DNA of 64,000 nt from Dolomedes plantarius. Taxonomy: Eukaryota; Arthropoda; Arachnida; Araneae; Dolomedidae. Both the position numbers and the translations under genes were made by a program. Of this stretch, positions 44,610 to 55,513 are shown piece by piece. The DNA lies in contig OU015493.1 in assembly GCA_907164885.2 (NCBI GenBank), positions 56,921,802-56,985,801 of the forward strand, written 5' to 3'. Positions within the stretch are counted from its first letter, which is position 1, and the number at the start of each line of letters is the position of its first letter. A model generated the notes under the pieces. That model was given only the letters and a program-made list of their open reading frames with translations, was not told the origin of the DNA and made no database searches.

Positions 44610-45320
44610 AGACAAAGTTGAAAGTGAAAAACCAGTATGAGCTCTAAAACTACTTGCAGCCAGGAACTAAAATCATGGAAAGATAAGTATTGAATAGGTA
44701 TTAGACAGCATCTCTTCATCAGAGGTGCCGCTACCGTCTAAAAACCAATGGATTGTTTCTGATAAGTATGATCTAAACAATAAACATACTTAGACACCGT
44801 TCAATCCATTAGAAACAGAAGAATTGAATAAATAGTTGCTTAATCAAAGACCTCTAAGCCTGGCACTAGACAGAGTGGAAGTTAAGAATAGGAAACTGCA
44901 ATAAGACTGATGTCATAAAACTTGCAACCATGGAGCAAATGGAAACACAGAAGCAGACTTACTATGGAGACTGTGTTATAAGACAATTAAATGTAAATTA
45001 AATTAGTTTTTTATTATTACTAAGAGTAATATATTGTTATTTATTATTTAATATTATTTTTACTTAAGAATTTAATTATTATTAATTAATTATAATTTCT
45101 AGTAGTTATTTTCACTAATTAATCTTATTATTTTGTATTACTAATTAATTGCAACAGAACAAGCTATTCATTAAATCTAAAATAACCAGTTATGTACTTG
45201 GAAAGACTATCGGGGTAATAATTACGTTTCAGCACAACTAAAAAGTCTAAAATAGGCTTATTCCTTTCTCTTTAGAACAAAGTCTATTGATACGTACTAG
45301 CTGATTTACAATAATTTACA

Positions 45321-45371
<51 letters not shown>
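43797..45371. repeat. Tandem ~700-bp R units separated by (TA)n, locus 2
   Basis: Order: (TA)n 43799-43880, unit 1 43881-44582, (TA)n 44583-44609, unit 2 44610-45325, (TA)n 45326-45371. The units align from start to end, sharing AACCAGTA, CTTGCAGCCAGGAAC, AACCAATGGATTGTTTCTGA, GTGGAAGTTAAGAA and GGGTAATAATT. No coding capacity. The truncated relatives at 21803 and 22022 also begin at a TA tract. A satellite-like or mobile origin cannot be decided here. Confidence 0.85.
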
Positions 45372-45374
<3 letters not shown>

Positions 45375-45597
45375 TTATTATTTTTTAAATATTACAGGAC
45401 TTGGGTCCTTCAAAGCGTTGGTAATAAATCCTAGTTACTGTATTATGTATCTCAGTTCGAAGCAAGTGATTCATAATTTATTCCAGATACCTTTGTTTGG
45501 TGCTTGACATCCTGAAAACTGTAAAATATATAAAGATGACATTGTGTTGAATTAAAATGAAGAAAAGTAGTACTTCTTTAATCTATAAGTGATAAAG
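45372..45597. other. AT-rich sequence, no gene
   Basis: Nothing recognised. Confidence 0.4.
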
Positions 45598-45602
45598 CAT
45601 AC

Positions 45603-46137
45603 TGTCAGGCTCTCGTCTCCCTTTCTTAAGTGGAATTGATGAAGGTGAGTAATAGCGTCTTCAATAAGCACCAAAAGAAACGAAAACAGGTGTCGAAAGC
45701 TATACACCTTTGGAAACCCTCGACAATAGTGAGTTAGTCAGGTCATTTAAAATGATTAGGGAAACACAGCTGCGCACTTCCAAGGCAGTAGCCGTGGAGA
45801 ATGAAATTCACGATAGGTGGTCTGCGTTCGAGAGTCTTGTTGTTCGAGAAAGGGAGAGAAGAATGCATAAATACAGACGCCGGTAACGAACGAGAAGGAT
45901 AGATTTGGACTGTTGAAGGGTCAACACGCGTACGGAGAGAGGGTCTCGTACGGACTTTGAATAATGAGCCCGGCTCTCATGAGCTTAGTAACGTCGTTGG
46001 AACGAACCTTTGTAAATGATTTATTTAACCAAAATTTTAATGTGTCAAGAAACCAGATGTAAATAAGAGTTGGTGCTACAGTTATGATTACTTCTACATC
46101 ATAATGATTTGTCGGATCACGACCATAAAGGTTAACA
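45603..46137 (+). repeat. 5' LTR
   Basis: 535 bp, TGTCAGG...GTTAACA. Related over its length to the solo LTR at 10931-11531. Confidence 0.88.
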
Positions 46138-46156
46138 TTGGCGTAGTCGAATTAAA
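46138..46156 (+). other. Primer-binding-like site
   Basis: TTGGCGTAGTCGAATTAAAG begins at the first base after the LTR. The TGG complements a tRNA 3' CCA, as in gypsy-type elements. The priming tRNA was not identified. Confidence 0.6.
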
Positions 46157-46936
46157 GAACGTGGGAGGACCCCAGCGATATGGAAGGTATCAGAAAAAGA
46201 TGATCTAGAGTACTAGAGTGGTGATACATCATTGAGGAAAAGCAGTTTCAAGAGAAGTTGGATTCCGAACGAGTCTACTGGGCACGACTTCAGCGACAGA
46301 TATTTACTCGGTAACTGGTCAAGAAACGGGAGCAGAAACCTGGGCCAGGAGAAATTCAAGGTCGGAGTGAGGTGTGCATCAATAAATTAAGAATTTAAGT
46401 GTATAAGTTATGTGATATTTTTTTTTTGGTTGTTTTGTTGTATGAACACTTGGTTTATGTTTTTTTTGAAGAAGTTAATGTTAAGTATTCTCTAGAGATT
46501 TGGGGAAGTTTCATTAAAATAAGTAAGTTTAACTGGTTAAGATTAAGCCAGGAAATTCCTAAAGAGTTTAAAAAAAAAGGAATCAAAAGTGTAATTTACT
46601 TAGAAATTCTTGCTTTAAAGATAAGTGATTGGTAGGCCAATAATTTGTTAGTGTTTAGGTTAAAGTAAAGAAATGAGCAAGAATGATAATAAGAATTTTG
46701 TGTAAGGATAGGTGTGTAAAAATGATTTTTGGTACCTGTAAATGTTGTGGCTATCTCATATGCAGATGAAAACATGGAATCAATTACTGGCAAAAATGTC
46801 TTATGGTGGTGGCTACAAAGCATCCCCGTCACAAGTTAAAAAGCGCAGTTATTACCCCATGGGTGTGCCTCGTTATCCTCTGATCAACAGGGACTGTTGT
46901 TCAAACGTGAAAACGTCTCAGACTTTTTTCACTTCT
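46157..46936 (+). other. Interior of the LTR element, no recognisable gene
   Basis: Frames of 78 and 80 codons (46399-46635 and 46742-46984) show no Cys-His box, protease, reverse transcriptase or integrase motif. It looks like non-coding filler or heavily decayed sequence. Confidence 0.55.
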
Positions 46937-46951
46937 AGAGGAAGGGGCGTA
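46937..46951 (+). other. Polypurine-tract-like sequence
   Basis: AGAGGAAGGGGCGTA ends directly at the 3' LTR start, the expected place for plus-strand priming. Confidence 0.6.
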
Positions 46952-47169
46952 TGTCAGACTCTCGTCTCCCATTCGTGGAATTGATGAAGGTGAGTATGAG
47001 CCCGGCTCTCATGAGCTTAGTAACGTCGTTGGAACGAACCTTTGTAAATGATTTATTTAACCAAGATTTTAATGTGTCAATAAACCAGATGTAAATAAGA
47101 GTTGGTGCTACAGTTATGATTACTTCTACATGATAATGATTTGTCGGATCACGACCTTAAAGGTTAACA
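46952..47169 (+). repeat. 3' LTR with ~317-bp internal deletion
   Basis: The first ~43 bp match the 5' LTR up to GATGAAGGTGAG. The sequence then jumps to GAGCCCGGCTCTCATGAG and matches the 5' LTR to the end, with few differences. Confidence 0.85.
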
Positions 47170-47174
47170 CATAC

Positions 47175-47530
47175 CTCACAACTAGTAAAAAATACTTACA
47201 TTTAAAATAGTTATTTTTATCTTTAATTTTTTCAGTTCCTTAGCCCGCATTTTTAAAGGACTTTTGCAAAATACCTATTCTGAAAGGGTTTGAATGGAAT
47301 TTTTTAAATGATTTTTTTTAAAAACCAGAATAGATCATTTGCATTTGTATATACATAAAATTACAACTTATTGTAATATTAGATAAGAAATATTTCCACT
47401 CACTCTAAAAATGCTACGAAAATTCTCAAAAACATTAAACCCCCTCCCCAGTCTGCATAACTATTAATTCAATTTCTATTTGCCAGCTATCTTATTATCA
47501 TCATCACAGATTTCATTCTGTTTTTAGGTG
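47175..47530. other. AT-rich sequence, no gene
   Basis: Nothing recognised. Confidence 0.4.
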
Positions 47531-47536
47531 TTTATA

Positions 47537-48494
47537 CACTGGTGTAAGAAATTAAGAGAATTTGCAGACTTGGTCGATTATCTCTAGAACTACTGTACCA
47601 ATTTTAATGAAATTTGATATGTACATACATTGATACAATACAAAACAAATAACCATTCAATAGTTGTAATACACACGCGTGATCGGACGTAACACTCGTT
47701 GGAGTCGGAAGGTATGAAACAGCGGTTGCAGAATAAACAAAAAAAAAATGGGTTAATAGATGGGTTAATAGGGGGTATGGTCCCCTCTTATAGATATACA
47801 GGTCTCGCAGCGTGATTTCATACTTGAAATAAAGCAGTTTATCATTTCCTGTGGCAATTGGCCCCACTCGTTCAGCCCTCGCAAACAACCCTCTTTCATG
47901 AAGTCTTTTGGAAACAATCACCCTTGATACACGGGTTCCTGTGGCTGCATACAAGTCACGAGAGAGCTGAGAAGCTGTAGCACTCCTGTTATGCCTCGCT
48001 ATAATCGACAAATGGCGATCTTCTCTGGCCGTCGTGGCTCTTGGACGACTTTGCCAAGGCCTTCTCTCGATGGTTCCGCTATCTTGGAACTGTTTCCATA
48101 AGTTACACACGACGCTGGGCGTTAAATTGAACTCTCTACAAATTTGGACTTGAGATTGGCCTGCTTTTAGCCTCCCCACAATTCGCCACCTCATTCCATC
48201 ATCTAAACGTTGGTGTTTACTCATTTTTACTGTTACAATTTGAAATTAACCGATTGCTGCAAAATAATACCATCTATTAACCCATTTTTTTTGTTTATTC
48301 TGCAACCGCTGTTTCATATCTTCCGACTCCAACGAGTGTTACGTCCGATCACGCGTGTGTGTTACAATTATTGAATGGTTATTTGTTTTGTATTGTATCA
48401 ATGTATGTACGTATCAAATTTTATTAAAATCGGTACAGTAGTTCTAGAGATAATCAACCAAGTCTGCAAATTCTCTAAATTTCTTACACCAGTG
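47537..48494 (-). mobile_element. Tc1-like element, internally deleted, ~222-bp TIRs
   Basis: TIRs begin CACTGGTGTAAGAAATTAAG and extend 47537-47760 and 48273-48494 with few mismatches. TA lies on both sides. Similarity continues weakly outside the TIRs (TTTTAGGT plus TTTATA on the left, its complement on the right), so the true ends might lie further out. The minus-strand interior holds only the DNA-binding half of a transposase. Confidence 0.88.
47810..48224 (-). pseudogene. Tc1-like transposase DNA-binding half only
   Basis: From the minus-strand ATG (48222-48224) the frame reads MSKHQRLDDGMRWRIVGRLK, then a first helix-turn-helix (GQSQVQICREFNLTPSVVCN) and a linker with PRATTAREDRHLSIIARHN. 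A second HTH follows (ATASQLSRDLYAATGTRVSR) with SKRLHERGLFARAER. Soon after, the reading turns into unrelated residues that end in the TIR. No catalytic Asp or Glu is present, so the whole DDE domain has been lost by deletion, probably soon after RAERVGPIATGN. The remaining part could still bind TIRs in principle. A repressor role for such truncated transposases is known in other systems but is only speculation here. Confidence 0.88.
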
Positions 48495-48499
48495 TATAA

Positions 48500-49214
48500 A
48501 CCTAAAAGGAATAACATCTTTAAGAGAATAAATTAATATATAACCTTGTAACTATATTCGTATAAAAGGAAAGGAATTCATAGAATTTCGAATTAGTTAT
48601 CTAGATAGATTACCATCTGTTACGAGATATTTATTTTATTTCCATCTCCCTTATTACAAACACCCACTTCCACACAGAAATGCTAGCTGAATTTTAAAAA
48701 AATCAGATTTCACCGTCTTGTTTATTCATTTTTCTAAATTCTGCCATGCCAAAAGAGTTTATTATTGAATGCTATCGCCAGATGGTATATTCTATGTAGA
48801 TTTGGATTTTGGAATGGATTTGAACTTGCAGTCACAACTTATATATACACACAAACAGAGATACATAGGTATACTACTCGTAGCATTACATGAAACAAAC
48901 TGCATTCTTTTACTTTTTTTCTTTGAGTTCCAAGCTTTTTAGAATAATGATGAGCTATTAATGAAACTTGTAGAAAACTCATAACAGGAACACACAAGTC
49001 ATTAAAATCTACATTAAAAAGTTGTGAGCCTTAATTATTTTATAGGGGATATTAAGAAGCTGTGTGCTCCTGTTAAATCGGTAGATGTCAAAAAGTACTT
49101 CTAGAAATCTTATTCTTGTTTTTCAAATTTTTAAAATATATTTTTTCATTAAAATTACATTAACTTAAGAGTTTCCTATGATAAGATTATTCTGTAATGC
49201 AAAAATAATTTTAA
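48500..49214. other. AT-rich sequence, no gene
   Basis: Nothing recognised. Confidence 0.4.
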
Positions 49215-49216
49215 TA

Positions 49217-50171
49217 CCGTAAGACGTTACTTTGTGACTGCAGGGGTAACTTTGTGATACATAGTAATTTTTACGTATTTCAGATTTTGTGACGCGCCCA
49301 TGTTACCGGGAAGACAAAGAACAGCTTGTACGACATACAGAGACACCTAGTTGCCAGTGTCCGAAGCTTCTACGTGCCATTTGTCTTCGCTGGCCAGCGT
49401 ATTTTAAAACCTGTTGTCAAACTATTGACTCTAACTTCGGAAACTTTGTGTGCTGAAGGCTAACATCTTATACAACCAACTACCACAGGTAATTTTCTAT
49501 TGTCAATATTTTGGTTAGATTGTGGAGCAATATAACTTTTGTGTAGTGATATTTCCGAGAGATATGAGAACATAACCTAAATATCGAAAGGTGAAGGGGT
49601 TACTTTGTGACACATTGTCACTGTTACAAAATAACCCACAAAGTCGACCCACCTCCTCTAGCCGCTCAATGTTGCAACTTTCGTCCTCTAAAATACCACT
49701 GGAGAGAAAGAAGTATTGACTACCTGGAAAAAAAACTACCACAAAAGAAGCAGAATGTGCCGAAAGACGAATTTCCTCATCCCGAGGCCTCTTTGATGTC
49801 AAAGATATAGATAGAGCTATCCAATATTTGTAATAGGTATATATAATTGTGTATCAATCTTTTGATAAACGTTATACTGTCTAACTTTGTTTCAAGTAAT
49901 TTTTCCTACGTTTCAAGTAATTTTTCCTACTGGATTTCAAGGCGAAAACACAGATGTCACAAAGTAGCCCTACTCAACGGGGCAACTTTGCGACAAATTT
50001 TAACTTTAATTTCACATTGGTAATTAAAGATCCGGGTTAGCGCAATACATTGCTACGTAAGGAAATGATGTACCAATATTTTGCAATTGTTCCTTTTGGG
50101 TTGCTTTCAAAACTGATCGGCTGGTACAGGAAAAAACTTAAAATCCGCCACAAAGTAACCCCATCTTACGG
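49217..50171. mobile_element. TA-flanked DNA element with TTACTTTGTGAC motifs
   Basis: The left end CCGTAAGACGTTACTTTGTG and the right end (complement) CCGTAAGATGGGGTTACTTT are inverted, with TA outside (49215-49216 and 50172-50173). The core motif, or a one- to two-base variant, recurs at least six times in both orientations near the ends and inside. Frames up to 95 codons have no domain. Superfamily unknown, Tc1/mariner/pogo-type by target site. Confidence 0.7.
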
Positions 50172-50175
50172 TATA

Positions 50176-51218
50176 CAGTGGAATCTGGATCGATCGTTCC
50201 GCGAACGATTGTTTTCCCGTATGTATCGTTTATTTCACCCAGTGCCGAATAAATTCCATAGAAAACAAGCAAAAACAGACCACATGGATCGTTCCCCGAT
50301 CCATCGTTTTCCCGCAATATTCGTTTAGAATATCTCAGCTTACATTAATTTATCGGATCGATCGTTTTTTCATAATAACTGAACCTGAAATATAAATGTC
50401 TGGACTGAGCTAGAATGACGCTCTAATTAAACAATGAGCAGAACATTTGAGATGCACGGTCTCGTATTTTTGTTCTCTCTTGTTTAGCATGGTTTCGCGT
50501 TATTGTACCACTCCCATTATTTGTTCGTCGTTGGTTTTCCTCAATTCTTTAGCCCCTGGAGTACCCTATTTTCGGCAACTCATTCCAAATTCTCCGACTA
50601 TTCAACATTTCTGTTCTTATCAGCAAAGGCTCACAGTCAGCCGACCTGAGCGGTTCCTGCTGCCCTCTGGCTTTTCTGTTGACCTTGGGATGGAGGCGCC
50701 CTGGTGTTTGGTCTAGGGTATGAGAAGTTTCTGATTGTTGCAGCTGATTGTTGCAGATTGGAAGCAGAACTTCCTGGTGGTCTTATGTCGGAGCCCATCC
50801 AGTGCAATGGAATGGTTCTAGTTGCAACCGATTCACGGCTGCCACTTCTTTATACTATCACACAATACCCGATACCGAAAAGAATGCAAATTGCAACGCA
50901 GAAAATATATTGTTTACTTGTGGAGAGAAAACCCCCAAAACACAAACGAAGATTAAGTACTTTTATTTGAATCAAAATTCCTGTGTATTTCTTTTTTTAT
51001 TATTATTATTATCTTTGATTTCAGTACAACTTTGTAATTTTATCTTCAGTTACTCTACGGGTATGTATGCATTTATGTATGTGAGTAAATATATTTTAGG
51101 GATATCAAACTTTAAGGTATGTTAAGACTTTTTTGTATGTTCCCGCATCTATCGTTTTCCCGCATCCATCGTTTAGTTCAGTCAGTCCCTTCGAAAACGA
51201 TAGATCGAGATTCTACTG
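50176..51218. mobile_element. pogo-like element with CAGTGGAATCTGGATCG ends
   Basis: The left end is CAGTGGAATCTGGATCGATC and the right end (complement) CAGTAGAATCTCGATCTATC, with TA on both sides (50174-50175 and 51219-51220). CCATCGTTTTCCCGCA-type motifs repeat near both ends. It is 1.04 kb long. Interior frames of 88-125 codons overlap one another and show no transposase motif. Confidence 0.75.
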
Positions 51219-51220
51219 TA

Positions 51221-51989
51221 TTTACATATTACATATTATATGATATTTACATATTACATGCATGCGCGCGCACACACACACTTACGTAAGATTTCCGGCA
51301 TCAAAAACCTAATATAATATGCTTAATCATATACAGCCATATTTCAAGTATGAGTCACATGTTACACAGGCAATAGCTTACATGTGTCGTAACTTTAGCC
51401 CTAGACAACGATTTCGAATTTAAAAAAAATAGTAAATCTTTCGTTACCAGTCCTCACATTTCAATTCTGTTGAAGTATGTTCTGTAATTCGGATTTACAT
51501 GAAGGATTATTCATAGATTTTAATGTTCAAACAATTAAAAATGTACTTACATATACTACAACACGTGCCGCACTCCGTTTCGGTATGTGACTTCGTTGAG
51601 CGCCATTTCCTAATTTCCACCTAAGAGAACAAGTTTCGACCCCCTTTACCAAGAAATTCTCCCTTGCCACGAGTCTGGAAGAGGAAAAATCTCATCAACC
51701 CACAAACAGGAAATTCAACTCAGTTTGGACTGCGTCTAGTGACTCATCAGGTGGGTGCACGGATACTTTTACTTTCAACCCACAGGAAATGTATCTGCAA
51801 ACCTGGAACTTTCGAATTAGGGCACACTTTTTATTCTGTGTGCGGTAAGTCAGAAATCAACTATTGATGGTGATATCAAGAATTTTAACGAGTGTTTCTA
51901 GGCATTGTTCGCTATCTCTGACACACTGGCAAGGTAGTGTAAAATACTTACCATGAAGATTGCTTCGAGACTTGAACTGATCAAATCTT
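51221..51989. other. Unique AT-rich sequence with short (CA)n, no gene
   Basis: A short (CA)n tract lies at 51268-51281. No other structure was seen. Confidence 0.4.
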
Positions 51990-52029
51990 CAGACTTGTTA
52001 TCGGCTTGACTTTGCAGTTGAACGATAGT

Positions 52030-52295
52030 ACCCTCCGATGCCGATTGAGCTCTTCGGTCATTTTGGTTGCAGTTGTTTTCTTTCTTCGTGTCACAATCCA
52101 CTTCAATATCTCGTCCGTCTCTTTCCCTCAGCTCTCCCTTTCGTCCACTATTCTGTTTGGCAATGGATGTTTTTCTACACTCTGTTGCTATTAAGACTTT
52201 CGATACCATAGCTCGAAAAACACCCATTAGCCTGAGGGTTGCACTAACAGATACTCCAATTTAAACGCGCTCCAACAATTTGCCCTTTTCACAAG
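52030..52295 (-). pseudogene. Tc1-like transposase N-terminal fragment, frameshifted
   Basis: On minus the reading from about 52290 gives KGKLLERV, then a stop, then SVSATLRLMGVFRAMVSKVL and KTSIAKQNSGRKGELRERDG. This follows the order of Tc1 transposases: HTH, then a linker of the form NSGRK-KL-ERDRR. After ERDGRD the frame slips, and LKWIVTRRKKTTATKMTEEL (about 52120-52055) gives the second DNA-binding domain. At least one stop and one frameshift break it. No TIRs or catalytic domain were found. A long minus frame (51898-52227) followed by GTAAGT looks at first like a host exon but is explained by this fragment. Confidence 0.7.
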
Positions 52296-52495
52296 GTCTG
52301 CAAGGTTTGACATTTTACGCTGTTCTCCCCAAAAGCACGATGCCCTTAGCATCATTACTGCTACCTGACAGTAGAATAATACATACACTATATTAAAAAA
52401 AAATACCAGTGGCCAGACTTGTTTTATAAAGAATTCGAAGCCCATTCATAAACAGCACTAATATTGATAGGTGTTTCCATTATTTTGATAACCAC

Positions 52496-52498
<3 letters not shown>

Positions 52499-52553
<55 letters not shown>
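52499..52553. repeat. (TA)n microsatellite
   Basis: About 55 bp of TA repeat followed by a short TG tract. Confidence 0.95.
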
Positions 52554-52556
<3 letters not shown>

Positions 52557-52559
52557 GTG

Positions 52560-54710
52560 TGTGTATTGATTTTTGAATTTATGTTACTATCTTCAGCAAA
52601 ATAAAAACTTGCTCTAAAATATAACAAGTTGCAATAAAATTAATTATATGCATGAACACGTAAAGACTTGTTAACCTCTGAAAACAAAATGACTTATATG
52701 TCTGGAATAAATGAACTTCTTTTTGCTACATTATAAATCAAGCTGTTTAGAGAAGGAGTAAAATTGAAAAGAATATTAAAAATGCTTTTAAAGAATTGTG
52801 AAGTATTATAACCAACATTCGAAACAAATTCTGCGACCAAACAATAAAGGTTGACCTTCATCTTTTAATACATTTTTTATTTATAAAATCATACAAAAAA
52901 TCAAATAGTAAAAAGTTAACCTGTTTATTATTCTTTCCATGAGTAACTCAACCCTGCCAGAGGAAAATCTCGACTTCCATGCGTAATTATTTTAGTGTGG
53001 AACTGTTGGTAATTAATGACACGCTATCAAGGTTAGAAAATTTTGCCCTGAAAGTATAAAAAATTATTTATCTGCAGGCACAAACGGTAACTGAAAACTG
53101 AATAATAATTATTAATATGCAAGAAACGAGGTCTGCAGAGATAGATGCTATTATTCATAGAACAGTTATGTTAATCTATTAAAGTAAGACATCAAGACGC
53201 CACAGAATTTCATTTTGTTTTTTCGAAATTGGTTCCTTCTCTAAATTCCGGTTTGCCTATATATTTTACCCGGTCTTTATCTAAAAAGAAGAAAAAAGTT
53301 TTATTAATTTTTAACTGTTTACTTTCGCCTATTTGTATTTGATGAGCATTTTTAGGTCTGATGTATAATTATTTTTTCGAAGTCGTTTGGTTTGAGAATT
53401 TCAAACTAGATTCATGCATTTTTCAACTTGGAACCTGGCAACGCCGAAATATTTTTTGGTACCAACCGATACGTTATTTTGTGCATAGAATAATTCCCAC
53501 AAGAGATAATGTTCGCTCATTTATTTCAATTATTCATACGGACATCATGCTAAGCATCGAGGATCAACCATGTCAGCATGGATTAGCCTTTTCGAAGGTA
53601 AATTTCAATATAATATAATAAATTACATTTTCCGGAGAGGGCCTTTGTCTCATGACATTGTCATGTCATAAATATTTCTGATAGTTACCTGTGAGCGTTT
53701 TTCTTTTCGATTACAAACAAACATCAAGACAATGTCGTTTAGATAATGTCATTAACATCAAGATAATGTAATATTCACGCGTATTGAAACTATAAGAAGG
53801 GCTTTAGATACAGAATTTTTGTTTTTTTCTTTGCAAAAAAATTAAATGTATATCTGTTATATAGATAAATCAAATTGAATTTTGTCGTTTTATTACGTGA
53901 CATTTCTTTATTTCAAGTTTTGAAGCTGTTTAATTTCAAAACAACATTATTTCAAGTTTGCAATTTTTAAAATTTTTTTTGTAATTTATTGATGAAATAA
54001 AGAAAGAGCGCTGAGCATGGCATATGTGCTTCATCAGTTGCGTGTAATGTACACCTTATAGTTAACACACTGTTCAGTGGTTTCTGTTATAAATTAGAAA
54101 CAAAAACAAACTATTAATTAATAATTCTCAAACATTTCATATATTATCCAGAAATGCTGCAACAGGATATAAAATTTGACATAAACTATCTCGATCATCG
54201 TCTCCTATTTCCATAAAGAACTGCAAAATTCCATGCGGTTTTATTAACAGTATAATAACTTTCTAAAATTGTTTATAGCTAAAATATATTTAAGTTAATA
54301 TATTTGCAATTATTTGCGGCTCTAAAGTGTTTCATATTTAAGAGTTGGACATTTTTAGGACATAAGTTAGAGAATATTAAACTTTTATCTTTTGTGTATC
54401 CACTATGGCTAATGCAAAACTTTTACCCTGATGATCAAGAATATCCTATAAGAAGTCAAAATTTTTAATTGGGGTTTTAACCCAGGCGTCCAGACTTTCA
54501 GGCCCTTATTTTACTAACTTCCACAAATGTGAGGAACTCTATATTTGAATGTCATTTCTCACATATATGTGATAAATACCGGTCCTTCCTTTTTGAAGTT
54601 AAAGATAAAGGATGTTGGTGTGCACATAACTTTTTTCATTAATTTATTTTATGAGAAATATTTATTTTTTTTCGCCATGAATACCTGTCGTATGTTTCCA
54701 AAGGACCCGT
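52560..54710. other. AT-rich sequence, no gene
   Basis: Only short frames, the longest 85 codons at 53361-53618 without a domain. No repeat structure was recognised. Confidence 0.4.
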
Positions 54711-54718
54711 TCACATAG

Positions 54719-55478
54719 TAGGGATGCGACATCGATGTCGATGTTTTCAAAACATCGATATTTTGATAAAAACATCGATGTTCTAAATATCGATTTACTG
54801 AAGCAGATGTTTTTTTAATATCGATGTTTTGTGCTCGATGTTTTACGTTGGCTCAATTTTTTTTTTATGAAAAAGCTCCATAATAAAAAAAATTGGTGGA
54901 GATATGCACAGCAAAGTTTCTCAAGCTATTCTTTACATGGTTTAGTAGAGATTCTCAGCTGGTTTCAATTATTGAAGATGCGAGTTTTAAACACTTGTTA
55001 AATGTAACAACTCCAGATTTTTTTTTTTTTACTAAATTATTTAAGCCTTCTGGAAGTAAATTATTTTCCAACTTGTAAATAAATATTACAGTAATTTTTC
55101 ACATTCAGCCAATTTAAATTAGAAAACATCACGGATTTTTTTTTTTATGGCTTTCGTCTTATCAATTGTTTTTATAGAAATAAATTCTTCCTCAATTTTC
55201 TGGTAAAAGTAATAAAATGCATCATGAAAATTCTGTGATATGCGCTGACTCTGCTGTGATATAGCAACCGAGTTTTTGCCATTTGTGTCAGCCCAATCAG
55301 AGAGTAAAATTAATCCCCCCCCCCCACGACTAACCGAAGTAACATTAATGTTAGAGGTTACTAAACCAGTTTTAAAAAACGGATGTTCTAAAACATCGAT
55401 GGTTTTTGGGCGATGTTTTATTAGCATCGATGTTTTAATATTGAATATCGATGTTTTGTTGTCGATGTCGCATCCCTA
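54719..55478 (+). mobile_element. hAT element remnant with ACATCGATGTTTT repeats
   Basis: Ends TAGGGATGCGACATCGATG and CATCGACATCGC-type sequence ending CATCCCTA are inverted. TCACATAG (54711-54718) and TTGCATAG (55479-55486) agree at 6 of 8 positions, a plausible old target duplication. Many ACATCGATG(T)TTT motifs cluster in both subterminal regions. A hAT transposase scrap lies inside. Confidence 0.75.
54893..55078 (+). pseudogene. hAT transposase fragment
   Basis: The plus-strand frame reads WFSRDSQLVSIIEDASFKHL and continues LLNVTTPDF. It resembles the conserved stretch of hAT transposases in which a W...D.(Q/L)P.S.V.D..F..L pattern precedes a proline. About 45 residues are recognisable. 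The frame ends at a TAA at 55076-55078, and the DDE core and BED finger are not found. The fragment sits in the right place for the coding strand of the element that encloses it. A poly-T tract produces the FFFFF run. It is non-functional. Confidence 0.55.
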
Positions 55479-55513
55479 TTGCATAGAATCCGTCAGCGTG
55501 TGTATTACTCCTA

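Larger units (their letters stand above)
45603..47169 (+). mobile_element. LTR retrotransposon with both LTRs, no pol
   Basis: The 5' LTR starts TGTCAGGCTCTCGTCTCCC and the 3' LTR TGTCAGACTCTCGTCTCCC; both end GGTTAACA. The exact 5-bp duplication CATAC lies on each side (45598-45602 and 47170-47174). A TGG-starting primer-binding-like site follows the 5' LTR, and a purine-rich tract precedes the 3' LTR. The ~810-bp interior has no gag or pol domain I can recognise, so this is a non-autonomous or deleted copy of a Ty3/gypsy-like family (family placement by LTR form only). Confidence 0.88.

Noticed and set aside
50447..51125. Overlapping frames of 88-125 codons inside the pogo-like element
   Set aside because: No transposase motif in any of them. 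They overlap each other in different frames.
51898..52227. A 109-codon minus-strand frame with a consensus GTAAGT after CTTCATG, resembling a host exon
   Set aside because: The residues follow a Tc1 transposase N-terminus, and the continuation in another frame (LKWIVTRRKKTTATKMTEEL) shows a frameshifted transposon fragment. The splice-like signal is probably chance.
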